Shown: in pieces, positions 1 to 6,956 of the stretch
How the letters are laid out: each line of letters begins with the position of its first letter
Numbering within the stretch: position 1 is the stretch's first letter
Assembly (NCBI GenBank): GCA_027340195.1
Contig: DAHWNE010000117.1
Span: forward strand, 1 to 11,577
Source: Acetobacteraceae bacterium
Lineage (GTDB): Bacteria; Pseudomonadota; Alphaproteobacteria; Acetobacterales; Acetobacteraceae
Reading direction: 5' to 3'
DNA length: 11,577 nucleotides
Made by a program: the position numbers and the translations under genes
Notes under the pieces: generated by a model
Databases searched by the model: none
What the model saw: only the letters and a program-made list of their open reading frames with translations
Told to the model about the DNA's origin: nothing

Positions 1-10
1 TGACGGGGGG

Positions 11-39
11 AAGGTAGAACATGTTAGATAAAATGTCAA
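11..39 (-). promoter_or_regulatory. possible sigma70-type promoter directed out of the left window edge
   Basis: Read on the minus strand, a perfect TTGACA (complement of 34-39) is followed after 17 nt by TACCTT (complement of 11-16), a weak 3/6 match to TATAAT. The stretch from about 17 to 40 is clearly more AT-rich than anything around it. It lies about 100 bp beyond the stop codon of the hydrolase gene and points the same way, so it could drive a leftward gene outside the window. The gene itself is not visible, and the -10 is poor. Confidence 0.35.
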
Positions 40-111
40 GCGAAGAATCGCACGAGAGGGCGATTTTCCTGTCACGCGGGTCGGAAGGGGCCCCGGCCGC
101 TCCGGGCGGGA

Positions 112-150
112 CGGGGGTAGCGGGACACCCACCCTGCTCCCCCTACCCCG
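112..150 (-). terminator. GC-rich hairpin at the end of the hydrolase gene, possible terminator
   Basis: Bases 114-120 pair with 143-149 (7 bp, GGGGTAG with CTACCCC), with an optional inner GGG/CCC pairing at 122-124 and 132-134. The stem includes the TAG stop codon of the hydrolase gene. There is no U-tract after it, so it is at best a weak or Rho-assisted terminator. It may equally be a by-product of the GC-rich composition. Confidence 0.25.
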
Positions 151-1876
151 CCAAATCCCCCTCCAACAAAACCCCCGCCGCGACCAACCCAAGCCGCACC
201 GCATCCCGATCCGGCGCCGGCCGTTCCTCCAGCGACAGCCGAGGGTCCCCGCTCCGTATCCGCTCCGCCCGAGTGGCCGGAAACGGCAGCCGGCAGCCGG
301 CCCGGTCCGCCACCTCCCCCTCCGGATACGGCGCGGCGTAGCGGTTCCAGCCGGTATAGGTCGCTTCCGGGGCGGCGATCTCGGGCAGCCGGATTCCCGC
401 CACCTCGTTGCCGTCGTCATCCACCGCCGGCACCAGCGGGCGCCAGCCGTGATCCTCCGGCACCGGATCGACCCAGTCCGCCACCGTCACCATCGGGTTC
501 GCCGCCGGCGGGCTTGGCGCGCCCGGAATCGCGGGGAACCGCAGCGCCTCGGCCGGCACCAGCGTTCCGTCGGCGATCCGCGGCACGCGCGAGTCCGGCG
601 GCGCGACCCCGTCGGCCACCCAGCGCTCCAGCGCCACCAGCAGCGCCCGCACCGCCCCCATCGGGTCATGCGGGTTGCGCGGCGCCACGCAGGGGCCGGG
701 ATCGGTGGGCATCCCCGCCTTGCCGGCGTGCTCGGTCCCGGCCAGCAGGTATGACCGCACCCGCTCATCGCCCGGCAGGTCCCGTTCCCCGGCCGGGTCG
801 GTGTGCAGCAGGCTGGCTCCCTTCAACCAGTATTCGGTGCTGGTATTGGTTTCGATCACCTTCGGATCGCTGGCGTCGCCCGCCATCAGCCCCGCGGTCG
901 CGAAGGGAAACGCCACCTCGGGGAAATCCCAGTCCTCGTGATGGCTGCGGGTGCGCCCCGGCTGGGCGAACAGCGCGTTGAGGAACATCCGTCCGGTGCC
1001 GGCGACATGGGTGAATATCCCGTCGAACACCCGCGTTCCGTCCTCGGCGCGGTTGAAACCTTGCGCCAGATGGTCGCGCAGATAGCGCCCGGCCTGCGAG
1101 ATGCCGAACCCCAGCACGAAGCGCGCCGCCTCCGTCCGCCGCAGCCAGGCGACGAAATCGCGGGTGGCGGCGAAGCCCAGGCCGGACAGCGGCGGATCGG
1201 CGGCGCGGTAGTGCAGGGTATAGATCGACCCCGGCGCCGGCAGCGTCCCCTGAGGCAACAGGCGCACCGTGCGCGCATCGGCGAAGGCGAAGGCCACCGG
1301 CGCCGGCGGATCGCCGCGGGTGCGCCGGACCGTCAGCGCCGCCCCCTCCGGCCCGGCCGCGGCGAAGGCCAGGCGGAAGGTTTCCATCGGTCCCAGCCGC
1401 GTGCCGGGCACGAACGCCTCGCGGATGCGCCGGGTCACCGGCACCACCGGCGCGTCCAGCGCCAGGCCGCCGCCGGCGCGCGGCGCCGCCGGGTCCCAGC
1501 CGCACCAGGCCATCGTATAGCCCCGGCGCAGCGGGAATCCGTTGCCGATCTCCGCCATCGTCGCCGGCGCGTTGCTGGCGGCGCCGGCGCACAGATTGGG
1601 AAAGATCAGCTTGCGGCCGCGGTTGTTGACCTCGAACAGCACCCGCCCGCGGCGGGCCGGATCGACCGGGCGCAGCACCACGAAGCCGGTGCGGTACGTC
1701 ACCCGCCCGGCGCCGTCGCGCGGGGCCAGCGCGATGCCGTCGATCCCCGCGTTGGCCGGCAGGGCGGGATCGACCGCGCCGGTGGCGGTCCCCTCGATCC
1801 ATTCATAGGCACCGACATCGCCGAACCGCGCCCCATCGAGGAACGGGCGGGCGGTCATCGCGGCGTCGATGATCAT
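143..1876 (-). CDS. alpha/beta hydrolase domain-containing protein (Abhydrolase_10-like)
   Basis: 577 aa, a typical length for the large alpha/beta hydrolase family often labelled 'alpha/beta hydrolase domain' (Abhydrolase_10-type), whose substrates are mostly unknown. Family signatures seen: an N-terminal PFLDGARFGDVGAYEWIEG region (11-29), FEVNNRG (81-87), the nucleophile elbow GFGISQAGRYLR (256-267; Ser260 the probable nucleophile), NTSTEYW (344-350), GTEHAG (380-385; His383 a candidate catalytic His) and a C-terminal TYTGWN (506-511). I see no signal peptide or membrane segment, so it is probably cytoplasmic. The ATG overlaps the stop of the CoA-transferase B gene in an ATGA arrangement, suggesting translational coupling and supporting this start; Met7 is a possible alternative. 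From context it may hydrolyse an ester or lactone that feeds an acyl-CoA pathway; that is inference. Confidence 0.88.
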   Translation of the reverse strand: MIIDAAMTARPFLDGARFGDVGAYEWIEGTATGAVDPALPANAGIDGIALAPRDGAGRVTYRTGFVVLRPVDPARRGRVLFEVNNRGRKLIFPNLCAGAASNAPATMAEIGNGFPLRRGYTMAWCGWDPAAPRAGGGLALDAPVVPVTRRIREAFVPGTRLGPMETFRLAFAAAGPEGAALTVRRTRGDPPAPVAFAFADARTVRLLPQGTLPAPGSIYTLHYRAADPPLSGLGFAATRDFVAWLRRTEAARFVLGFGISQAGRYLRDHLAQGFNRAEDGTRVFDGIFTHVAGTGRMFLNALFAQPGRTRSHHEDWDFPEVAFPFATAGLMAGDASDPKVIETNTSTEYWLKGASLLHTDPAGERDLPGDERVRSYLLAGTEHAGKAGMPTDPGPCVAPRNPHDPMGAVRALLVALERWVADGVAPPDSRVPRIADGTLVPAEALRFPAIPGAPSPPAANPMVTVADWVDPVPEDHGWRPLVPAVDDDGNEVAGIRLPEIAAPEATYTGWNRYAAPYPEGEVADRAGCRLPFPATRAERIRSGDPRLSLEERPAPDRDAVRLGLVAAGVLLEGDLAG

Positions 1877-2520
1877 CGCAGCAAGGGCGCCTCGGTGCGC
1901 GCCTGCAACGCCTCGAACGACAGCCCGGGGATGATGTCGCGCACCCGGAATCCGTCCGGCGTCACGTCCAGCACCGCGAGATTGGTATACACCCGCTTCA
2001 CCGCGCCCTTCGCGGTCAGCGGATAGGTGCAGCGCCGGTGCAGCCGCGGCGCGCCCTCCTTGGTGGTGTGCTCCATAATCACCCAGAGGCGCTTCGCACC
2101 GATCGCCAGATCCATCGCCCCGCCGATCTGCTTCACCGGCTCATGGGCCGCGCGGGCCCAGTTCGCCAGATCGCCGGTCTCGGAGACCTCGAACGCGCCC
2201 AGGATGGTCAGGTCCAGATGCCCGCCGCGGGCGATGGCGAAGCTGTCGGCGTGGTGGACATAGGCGCCGCCGGTGCGCAGCGTGATCGGCTGCGTTCCCG
2301 CATTGACCAGGAACGGGTTGATCGCGTCCGGGGCCGGCGCCGGCCCGGCGCCGATCACCCCGTTCTCGGAGTGGATGATGACCTCGCGTTCGGGGGGGAT
2401 GAAATTCGCCACCTCGGTCGGGATGCCGATGCCGAGATTGACCACCCAGCCTTCGGGGATGTCGGCCGCCGCCCGGGCGGCCATGCCGTCGCGGTCGAGC
2501 GGCGTAAAGGATGCGGACAT
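1873..2520 (-). CDS. 3-oxoacid CoA-transferase, subunit B
   Basis: 215 aa, the usual length of the beta subunit of family I CoA-transferases (ScoB, AtoA, PcaJ, CatJ). The enzyme moves CoA from succinyl-CoA or another acyl-CoA to a 3-oxoacid through a glutamyl-CoA thioester. The catalytic glutamate lies in SENG (51-54; Glu52), preceded by NLGIGIPTEVANF (28-40). Other conserved segments are TGGAYVHHADSF (83-94), RGGHLDLTILGAFEVS (98-113), GDLANW (116-121), GGAMDL (133-138) and CTYPLT (164-169). The gene follows subunit A by 10 bp with a perfect Shine-Dalgarno in the gap, and its stop overlaps the hydrolase start. The sequence resembles both the succinyl-CoA:acetoacetate and the 3-oxoadipate enzymes, and no other pca or ketone-body gene is present to decide, so I give no gene symbol. 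Confidence 0.93.
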   Translation of the reverse strand: MSASFTPLDRDGMAARAAADIPEGWVVNLGIGIPTEVANFIPPEREVIIHSENGVIGAGPAPAPDAINPFLVNAGTQPITLRTGGAYVHHADSFAIARGGHLDLTILGAFEVSETGDLANWARAAHEPVKQIGGAMDLAIGAKRLWVIMEHTTKEGAPRLHRRCTYPLTAKGAVKRVYTNLAVLDVTPDGFRVRDIIPGLSFEALQARTEAPLLR

Positions 2521-2524
2521 CGGG

Positions 2525-2530
2525 ACCTCC
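2525..2530 (-). promoter_or_regulatory. consensus ribosome binding site for CoA-transferase subunit B
   Basis: GGAGGT on the minus strand, directly after the TGA of subunit A and 4 nt before the ATG of subunit B. It fills most of the 10-bp gap and fixes the subunit B start. Confidence 0.75.
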
Positions 2531-3190
2531 TCAGCCGGGAATATGGACGACGCGATTGACGAAGATGCCGGCGGTCATCACGTGTTCGGGCGGAATCGCG
2601 CCGAGCGGCACCGCGTGGCGCGTCTGCGCCACCGTGAGCCCGGCCGCCATCGCCATGATCGGGTTGAAGTTCCGCTGCGTTTCGCGGAACGTCAGGTTGC
2701 CCCAGCGATCCGCCTCCCAGGCGTCGATCAGCGCGACGTCGCCGGGGAGCGGATATTCCAGCAGGCAGGGCCGGCCGCCGATCTCGCGCACTTCCCGCCC
2801 CTCGGCCAGCACGGTGTCGGCGGCGGTCGGGGTGTAGAAGGCGGGAATGCCGGCGCCGGCGGCGCGGATGCGCTCGGCGAGCGTGCCCTGCGGCACCACC
2901 TCCACCTCGAGCTTGCCCGCGAGCAGCAGCCTGCCGGCGTCGGAGGCCGGGCGGACGAAGGAGCAGATCAGCTTGCGCACCCGCCCCAGGGTCAGCAGCC
3001 GCGCCACCGCGCTGCCGTCGCGCCCGCCGGAGTTGCAGACCAGGACCAAATCCTTCGCGCCCTGCTCGATCAATCCCTCCAGCAGGGCGGTCGGCATCCC
3101 CACATCGCCGAAGCCCGGCAGCAGGACGGTGGCGCCGTCCGGCACGCCTTCCAGCGCCTCGGCGGCGGAACGGACGAATTTATCGATCAT
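2531..3190 (-). CDS. 3-oxoacid CoA-transferase, subunit A (divergent signature)
   Basis: 219 aa, normal for the alpha subunit (ScoA, AtoD, PcaI). Family segments seen: DGATVLLPGFGDVGMP (18-33), LEVEVVPQGTLAERIRAAG (94-112), PAFYTPTAADTVLAEG (116-131), DRWGNLTFR (161-169), RNFNPIMAMAA (173-183) and a PcaI-like C-terminus PEHVMTAGIFVNRVV (201-215). The reading frame stays open far upstream (to 3697), but homology begins at MIDKFV and a GGAGGA Shine-Dalgarno sits 10 nt before this ATG, so 3190 is the start. First gene of a three-gene minus-strand unit. Oddities: the canonical GGF of the CoA-transferase signature reads PGF (25-27), and the NNxG segment reads NSGG (53-56), so substrate preference may differ from ScoA or PcaI. 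No symbol is assigned because the substrate is undecided. Confidence 0.92.
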   Translation of the reverse strand: MIDKFVRSAAEALEGVPDGATVLLPGFGDVGMPTALLEGLIEQGAKDLVLVCNSGGRDGSAVARLLTLGRVRKLICSFVRPASDAGRLLLAGKLEVEVVPQGTLAERIRAAGAGIPAFYTPTAADTVLAEGREVREIGGRPCLLEYPLPGDVALIDAWEADRWGNLTFRETQRNFNPIMAMAAGLTVAQTRHAVPLGAIPPEHVMTAGIFVNRVVHIPG

Positions 3191-3271
3191 GCCGGCGTTT
3201 TCCTCCGCGTCTTTCCCGGGCAGGCTAGCCGCAGGCGCCGGGGCGGTCCATGCCCGGCGCGCGGAGGGGCC
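3191..3271. promoter_or_regulatory. divergent intergenic region between CoA-transferase A and sirtuin genes
   Basis: 81 bp that must hold promoters for both directions. It contains GGAGGA on the minus strand (3201-3206), the Shine-Dalgarno of CoA-transferase A, and GGAGG on the plus strand (3263-3267), 4 nt before the sirtuin ATG at 3272. A weak leftward promoter candidate is TGGACC, 17 nt, TAGCCT on the minus strand, with 4/6 and 3/6 matches to consensus. An 8-bp palindrome GGCTAGCC lies at 3223-3230. I see no convincing rightward -10/-35 pair. Confidence 0.5.
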
Positions 3272-4021
3272 ATGCGGGACACCACCACCCTGCTGCGGCG
3301 GATGATCGAGGAGACCCGTCGCATCAGCGTCTTCACCGGCGCCGGCATCAGCACCGAGTCCGGCATCCCCGATTTCCGCTCCCCGGGCGGGGTCTGGAGC
3401 CGCGAGCGGCCGATCCCGTTCGACGAATTCCTGGCCAGCGAGGCGGCCCGGCGGGAAACTTGGCGCCGGCGCTTCGCCCTCGAGCCGATCCTGCGCGCGG
3501 CCCGGCCCAATCGCGGTCACGCCGCGGTGGCCGCGCTGGTGGCGACCGGGCGGACCGAGGCGGTGGTGACGCAGAACATCGACGGGCTGCACCAGGCCTC
3601 CGGCGTACCCGAGGCGCGGGTGATCGAGGTCCACGGCAACACCACCTACGCCACCTGTCTCGACTGCGGCGCGCGGCACGAGATTGCAGCCCTCCAAGCC
3701 GCCTTCGCCGCCGATGGGAGGGCGCCGCGCTGCGACCGCTGTGGCGGGCTGGTGAAGACCGCGACCATCTCGTTCGGCCAGCCGATGCCGGCGGCGGCGA
3801 TGGCGCGGGCCGAGGCGGCGATGACCGCGGCCGAGCTCTGCCTGGTGGTCGGCTCCTCGCTGGTGGTCTGGCCGGCGGCGGGGCTGCCGGTGGCGGCGAA
3901 GCGGGCGGGGGCGGTGCTGGTGATCGTGAACCGCACGCCGACCCCGCTGGATGAGATGGCGGATCTGGTGCTGCGCGGGGAGATCGGGGCCGTGCTGGGC
4001 GCGGCGGTGGGGGTGCAGTAG
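3272..4021 (+). CDS. cobB: Sir2-family NAD-dependent protein deacylase (sirtuin)
   Basis: 249 aa, a minimal single-domain bacterial sirtuin. It removes acetyl or other acyl groups from protein lysines while consuming NAD+ and releasing nicotinamide and O-acyl-ADP-ribose. Motifs in order: GAGISTESGIPDFRSPGG (23-40), TQNIDGLH (100-107), catalytic His121 in EVHGN, a zinc site from C129, C132, C154 and C157, SFGQPMP (167-173), GSSLVVWPAAGLP (194-206) and VNR (219-221). The GSSLVVWPA segment resembles the Thermotoga-type (class U) sirtuins. I do not see the Tyr and Arg pair that marks CobB-type desuccinylases, so deacetylation is the likelier main activity. GGAGG at 3263-3267 supports the ATG at 3272; the frame is open upstream only because it runs antisense to the CoA-transferase genes. 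It is divergent from an acyl-CoA operon. The symbol is used in the generic sense for a bacterial sirtuin. Confidence 0.93.
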   Translation: MRDTTTLLRRMIEETRRISVFTGAGISTESGIPDFRSPGGVWSRERPIPFDEFLASEAARRETWRRRFALEPILRAARPNRGHAAVAALVATGRTEAVVTQNIDGLHQASGVPEARVIEVHGNTTYATCLDCGARHEIAALQAAFAADGRAPRCDRCGGLVKTATISFGQPMPAAAMARAEAAMTAAELCLVVGSSLVVWPAAGLPVAAKRAGAVLVIVNRTPTPLDEMADLVLRGEIGAVLGAAVGVQ

Positions 4022-4032
4022 CCGCTATCCCT

Positions 4033-4058
4033 CGACCGGCGTGGGGTCCAGCCGGTCG
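4033..4058. terminator. perfect 8-bp stem-loop between convergent genes, probable bidirectional terminator
   Basis: CGACCGGC (4033-4040) and GCCGGTCG (4051-4058) form a perfect inverted repeat with a 10-nt loop. It lies in the 71-bp gap between the sirtuin stop (4021) and the truA stop (4093), where both transcripts should end. There is no U-tract on either strand, as is common in GC-rich genomes, so intrinsic termination is plausible but unproven. Confidence 0.5.
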
Positions 4059-4092
4059 CGCCATGCCCCTTGCCCGGGGCCGCGCGGGGCGA

Positions 4093-4878
4093 TCACGCCT
4101 TGGTGAGGTCGTCCTGTCCGCCGAACGGATCCACCGGGTAGCCGACCGCGATCAGGCACAGCCCCGCGGCCGGCGCGGTGGGGCCGGCGGCCGCGCGGTC
4201 GCGCGCCGCCAGCACCTGCGCCATCCGCGCCGGCGGCCAAGCGCCGCTGCCCACCCGCCACAGGCTGCCCACCATGTTGCGTACCTGATGGTGCAGGAAA
4301 CTGCGCGCCTGGGCGGTGATGACGATGGTTTCGCCGTCCCGCGCCACCTCCAGCCGGTCCAGGGTGCGCAGCGGGCTGTTCGCCTGGCAGGAGCTGGCGC
4401 GGAAGCTGGTGAAATCATGCCGCCCCAGCAGCAGCGCCGCGCCCTCCGCCATCGCCGCCGCGTCCAACGTCTCGGGGACGTGCCAGACCCGTCCCGCCGC
4501 CAGCGCCGGGCGGGCGGGGCGGTTGAGGATCAGGTAGCGATAGCGCCGCCAGCGGGCGGAAAATCGCGCGTTCCAGTCCGCCGGCGCAACCGCCGCTTGC
4601 CGCACCACGACCGGGTGCGGTTTCAGGTGGAAATTCAGCGCCGCGCGCAGCGCCTCCGGGCCGATCGGCCGATCAAGCGACAGCTGTACCACTTGGCCGG
4701 CGGCATGGACCCCGGCATCGGTGCGGCCGGCGACGATGGTGGCGGGGGGGGCAGCGAGCGCCAGCCGGGACGCCGCCGCCTCGATCAGCTGCTGCACCGA
4801 AACCCCGCTGGCCTGCCGTTGCCAGCCGACGAAGGGGGCGCCGTCGTATTCCACCAGCAGCGCCCAGCTCGTGCTCAC
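4093..4878 (-). CDS. truA: tRNA pseudouridine(38-40) synthase TruA
   Basis: 261 aa, normal for TruA, which converts uridines 38, 39 and 40 of the tRNA anticodon stem-loop to pseudouridine. The catalytic aspartate is Asp54 in GRTDAGVHA (51-59). Other TruA segments are LVEYDGAPFVGWQRQ (8-22), NARFSARWRRYRYLI (103-117), HDFTSFR (154-160), FLHHQVRNMVGSLWRVG (194-210) and APAAGLCL (235-242). The start is a GTG that overlaps the fmt stop as GTGA, a coupled arrangement; no in-frame ATG gives the conserved N-terminus. Last gene of the tpiA-plsY-def-fmt-truA unit, followed by the stem-loop at 4033-4058. All expected motifs are present. Confidence 0.97.
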   Translation of the reverse strand: MSTSWALLVEYDGAPFVGWQRQASGVSVQQLIEAAASRLALAAPPATIVAGRTDAGVHAAGQVVQLSLDRPIGPEALRAALNFHLKPHPVVVRQAAVAPADWNARFSARWRRYRYLILNRPARPALAAGRVWHVPETLDAAAMAEGAALLLGRHDFTSFRASSCQANSPLRTLDRLEVARDGETIVITAQARSFLHHQVRNMVGSLWRVGSGAWPPARMAQVLAARDRAAAGPTAPAAGLCLIAVGYPVDPFGGQDDLTKA

Positions 4879-5786
4879 CCCAGCCTGGTCCCCGCCGGCA
4901 CTTTATGGCCGCGCAGGAAGGCGGCGGCGTCCAGCGCGGCGCGGCCGGGCCGCTGCACCCGGGTCAGCCGCAGCGCGTCCGTGCCGCAGGCGACCAGCAG
5001 CGCGTCGTCCAGCAGCGTGCCGGGAGGCGCCGCGCGCGGGGCCGGCTCGGGATGTGCGGCGAGGAGTTTCAGCGGCGCCCCGTCCAGGATGGTGGTGCTG
5101 CCGGGCCAGGGATCGAAGGCGCGGATCCGCCGGTCCAGCGCCGCCGCGGGCAGGGTCCAGTCCAGCGCGGCGTCGGCCCGGGTGAGGCGCGGGGCGTAGC
5201 TGGCCCCTTCCGCCGGCTGCGGGACCGGCGCCGGCATCTGCTCCAGGGCGCGCAGGATCAGCCGCGCGCCGAGATCGGCCAGCACGTCGTGCAGCAGCCC
5301 GGCGGTGGCGCGGGGCGGGATCCGCACCGCCTCGCGCAGCAGCATCGGGCCGGTGTCGAGCCCGGCGTCCATGCGCATGATGGTGATGCCGGTCTCGGCG
5401 TCGCCTTCGCGGATGGCGGCCTGGATCGGCGCCGCCCCGCGCCAGCGCGGCAGCAGGCTGGCATGGATGTTGAGGCAGCCCAGGCGCGGCGCCGCCAGCA
5501 TCGCCGGCGGCAGGATCAGCCCGTAGGCCGCCACCACCGCCGCCTCGAGCCGCAGGGCGGCGAAGGCAGAGTGTTCTTCCGCGCTCTGACGCAGTCGGGC
5601 CGGGGTGCGGACCGGCAGCCCGAGCCGCTCGGCCGCCGCCTGCACCGGGCAGGCGCGCACCGCCTGGCCGCGCCCGGCCGGCCGCGGCGGCTGGCAATAC
5701 ACCGCCGCGATCTCGTGCCCGGCCGCGTGCAGCGCCAGCAGCGCCGGCACCGCGAAATCGGGACTGCCCATGAACGCGAGCCGCAT
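4875..5786 (-). CDS. fmt: methionyl-tRNA formyltransferase
   Basis: 303 aa. Transfers a formyl group from 10-formyltetrahydrofolate to initiator methionyl-tRNA in the cytoplasm. The N-terminal formyltransferase domain starts with MRLAFMGSPDFAVPAL; the catalytic residues fall at the same numbers as in the E. coli enzyme: Asn106 and His108 in NIHAS, and Asp144 in MDAGLDTGPML. The signature SLLPRWRGAAPIQAAI lies at 110-125. The C-terminal tRNA-binding domain (about 205-303) includes IRAFDPWPGS (221-230) and ends LRGHKVPAGTRLG. The start is 2 bp after the def stop, and the stop overlaps the truA GTG. The def-fmt pairing is a very common bacterial arrangement and fits opposite steps of the formyl-methionine cycle. 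Confidence 0.97.
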   Translation of the reverse strand: MRLAFMGSPDFAVPALLALHAAGHEIAAVYCQPPRPAGRGQAVRACPVQAAAERLGLPVRTPARLRQSAEEHSAFAALRLEAAVVAAYGLILPPAMLAAPRLGCLNIHASLLPRWRGAAPIQAAIREGDAETGITIMRMDAGLDTGPMLLREAVRIPPRATAGLLHDVLADLGARLILRALEQMPAPVPQPAEGASYAPRLTRADAALDWTLPAAALDRRIRAFDPWPGSTTILDGAPLKLLAAHPEPAPRAAPPGTLLDDALLVACGTDALRLTRVQRPGRAALDAAAFLRGHKVPAGTRLG

Positions 5787-5788
5787 CG

Positions 5789-6328
5789 TCAGCGCGCCTG
5801 CTTCTGGCGCTGCTCCTTGGCCAGCCGGCGCAGGATCATGGTGCGCTTCAGCGGCGAGAGGTGATCGGTGAACAGGATGCCGTCCAGGTGGTCGATCTCG
5901 TGCTGCACGCAGGCGGACAGCAGCCCTTCGGCCGAGAGTTCCCGCCGCGCGCCTTCGGGATCGGAATAGCGCACGCGGACCCGGGCCGGGCGGGTGACGT
6001 CGGCGTAATGGCCGGGCAGCGACAGGCAGCCTTCCTCGCGGGTGGCGAGCTCCTCGGAAGCGGCGACGATCTCCGGGTTGATGAGCACGATCGGCGCCGG
6101 CTTCTCCTCCGGCATCAGATCGACGATGGCGAGCCGCAGCCCCACCCCCACCTGCGGCGCGGCGAGGCCGATGCCGGGGGCGGCGTACATGGCGGCGAAC
6201 ATGCGCGGAATGAGGTCGCGCAGCGTGGCGGCATCTTCCGGCGTCACCGGGCGCGCGCGGGCTTTCAGCGCCGGATGCGGCACGATCAGGATCGGGATGG
6301 GCTGGACGGGGGCGGGCGCGGCGGACAT
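5789..6328 (-). CDS. def: peptide deformylase
   Basis: 179 aa. A metal-dependent hydrolase that removes the formyl group from nascent protein N-termini. All three family motifs are intact: GIGLAAPQVG (52-61), EGCLSLPG (99-106; Cys101 a metal ligand) and QHEIDHLDG (142-150; His143 and His147 metal ligands, Glu144 catalytic). The N-terminus IPILIVPHPALKARARPV matches the usual start of the fold after a short extra leader of about 10 residues. The C-terminus is basic and rich in Gln, Lys and Arg, as in many proteobacterial deformylases. It is 2 bp upstream of fmt and 37 bp downstream of plsY. No strong Shine-Dalgarno is visible before the ATG. Confidence 0.97.
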   Translation of the reverse strand: MSAAPAPVQPIPILIVPHPALKARARPVTPEDAATLRDLIPRMFAAMYAAPGIGLAAPQVGVGLRLAIVDLMPEEKPAPIVLINPEIVAASEELATREEGCLSLPGHYADVTRPARVRVRYSDPEGARRELSAEGLLSACVQHEIDHLDGILFTDHLSPLKRTMILRRLAKEQRQKQAR

Positions 6329-6365
6329 CGGGGCGGATGTAGCGGGACGCGGCGGGGAAGGCCAG

Positions 6366-6956
6366 CTATCCGGGCTCGGGCCCGCCGGCGCCGATGCGCG
6401 GCTCGGTCCCCGCCACCAAGCGACGGATATTGCCGTGATGGCGGGCGAACACCAGCACCGCCACCGCCAGGGTCAGCCAGCCCCGCCCGCCGCCGTAGAT
6501 CAGCCCGGCCGCCACCACCGCCGCCGCGAATGCGGCCAGCCCGGCCAGCGAGGATCGCCGGCCCAGCTTGGCCACCAACAGCCAGGTGGCGCAGGCGACC
6601 ACCCCGGCCAGCGGCGCGGCGGCCAGCAGCACGCCGAGGCCGGTCGCCACCCCCTTGCCGCCGCGGAACCGCAGCCACACCGGGAACAGATGCCCCAGCA
6701 CCGCGGCCAGCCCGGCCCACAACGCCGCCGCCGGTCCCCAGGCCCAGCCGGCCAGCAGCACCGCCGCCACGCCCTTGCCGCCATCGGCCAGCAGGGTCGC
6801 CGCCGCCAGCGCCTTGCCGCCGGCGCGCAGCACGTTGGTGGCGCCGATATTGCCCGAGCCGATCCGGCGGATGTCGCCGAGGCCCGCCGCCCGGGTGAAG
6901 ACCAGCCCGAACGGAATCGAGCCGAGCAGGTAGCCGAGGAGGAGCGGGGCGATCAT
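6366..6956 (-). CDS. plsY: glycerol-3-phosphate acyltransferase PlsY
   Basis: 196 aa, a polytopic inner-membrane protein with several hydrophobic segments, starting from residues 1-20. PlsY transfers an acyl group from acyl-phosphate (made by PlsX) to glycerol 3-phosphate, giving lysophosphatidic acid, the first step of phospholipid synthesis. Conserved motifs: GSIPFGLVF (12-20), IGSGNIGATNVLRAGGK (32-48), LLADGGKG (55-62), GHLFPVWLRFRGGKGVATGLG (88-108) and the C-terminal ARHHGNIRRLVAGTEPRI (171-188). Its ATG overlaps the tpiA stop as ATGA, implying translational coupling. In many bacteria plsY lies beside other genes such as dprA or topA, so this position after tpiA is less usual. Confidence 0.97.
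   Translation of the reverse strand: MIAPLLLGYLLGSIPFGLVFTRAAGLGDIRRIGSGNIGATNVLRAGGKALAAATLLADGGKGVAAVLLAGWAWGPAAALWAGLAAVLGHLFPVWLRFRGGKGVATGLGVLLAAAPLAGVVACATWLLVAKLGRRSSLAGLAAFAAAVVAAGLIYGGGRGWLTLAVAVLVFARHHGNIRRLVAGTEPRIGAGGPEPG

Noticed and set aside
21..341. 106-codon plus-strand open frame at the left edge
   Set aside because: It overlaps the 3' end of the hydrolase gene on the opposite strand, has a low-complexity Ser, Pro, Arg and Gly composition and no Shine-Dalgarno of note.
803..2026. 407-codon plus-strand open frame opposite the hydrolase gene
   Set aside because: Antisense to a gene with clear family motifs; the translation is rich in Arg, Gly and Ala with no recognisable domain.
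2273..3271. Upstream extension of the sirtuin reading frame
   Set aside because: It is antisense to the CoA-transferase genes; sirtuin homology begins shortly after the ATG at 3272, which has its own Shine-Dalgarno.
3191..3697. Upstream extension of the CoA-transferase A reading frame
   Set aside because: It is antisense to the sirtuin gene; family homology starts at MIDKFV and a GGAGGA Shine-Dalgarno precedes that ATG.
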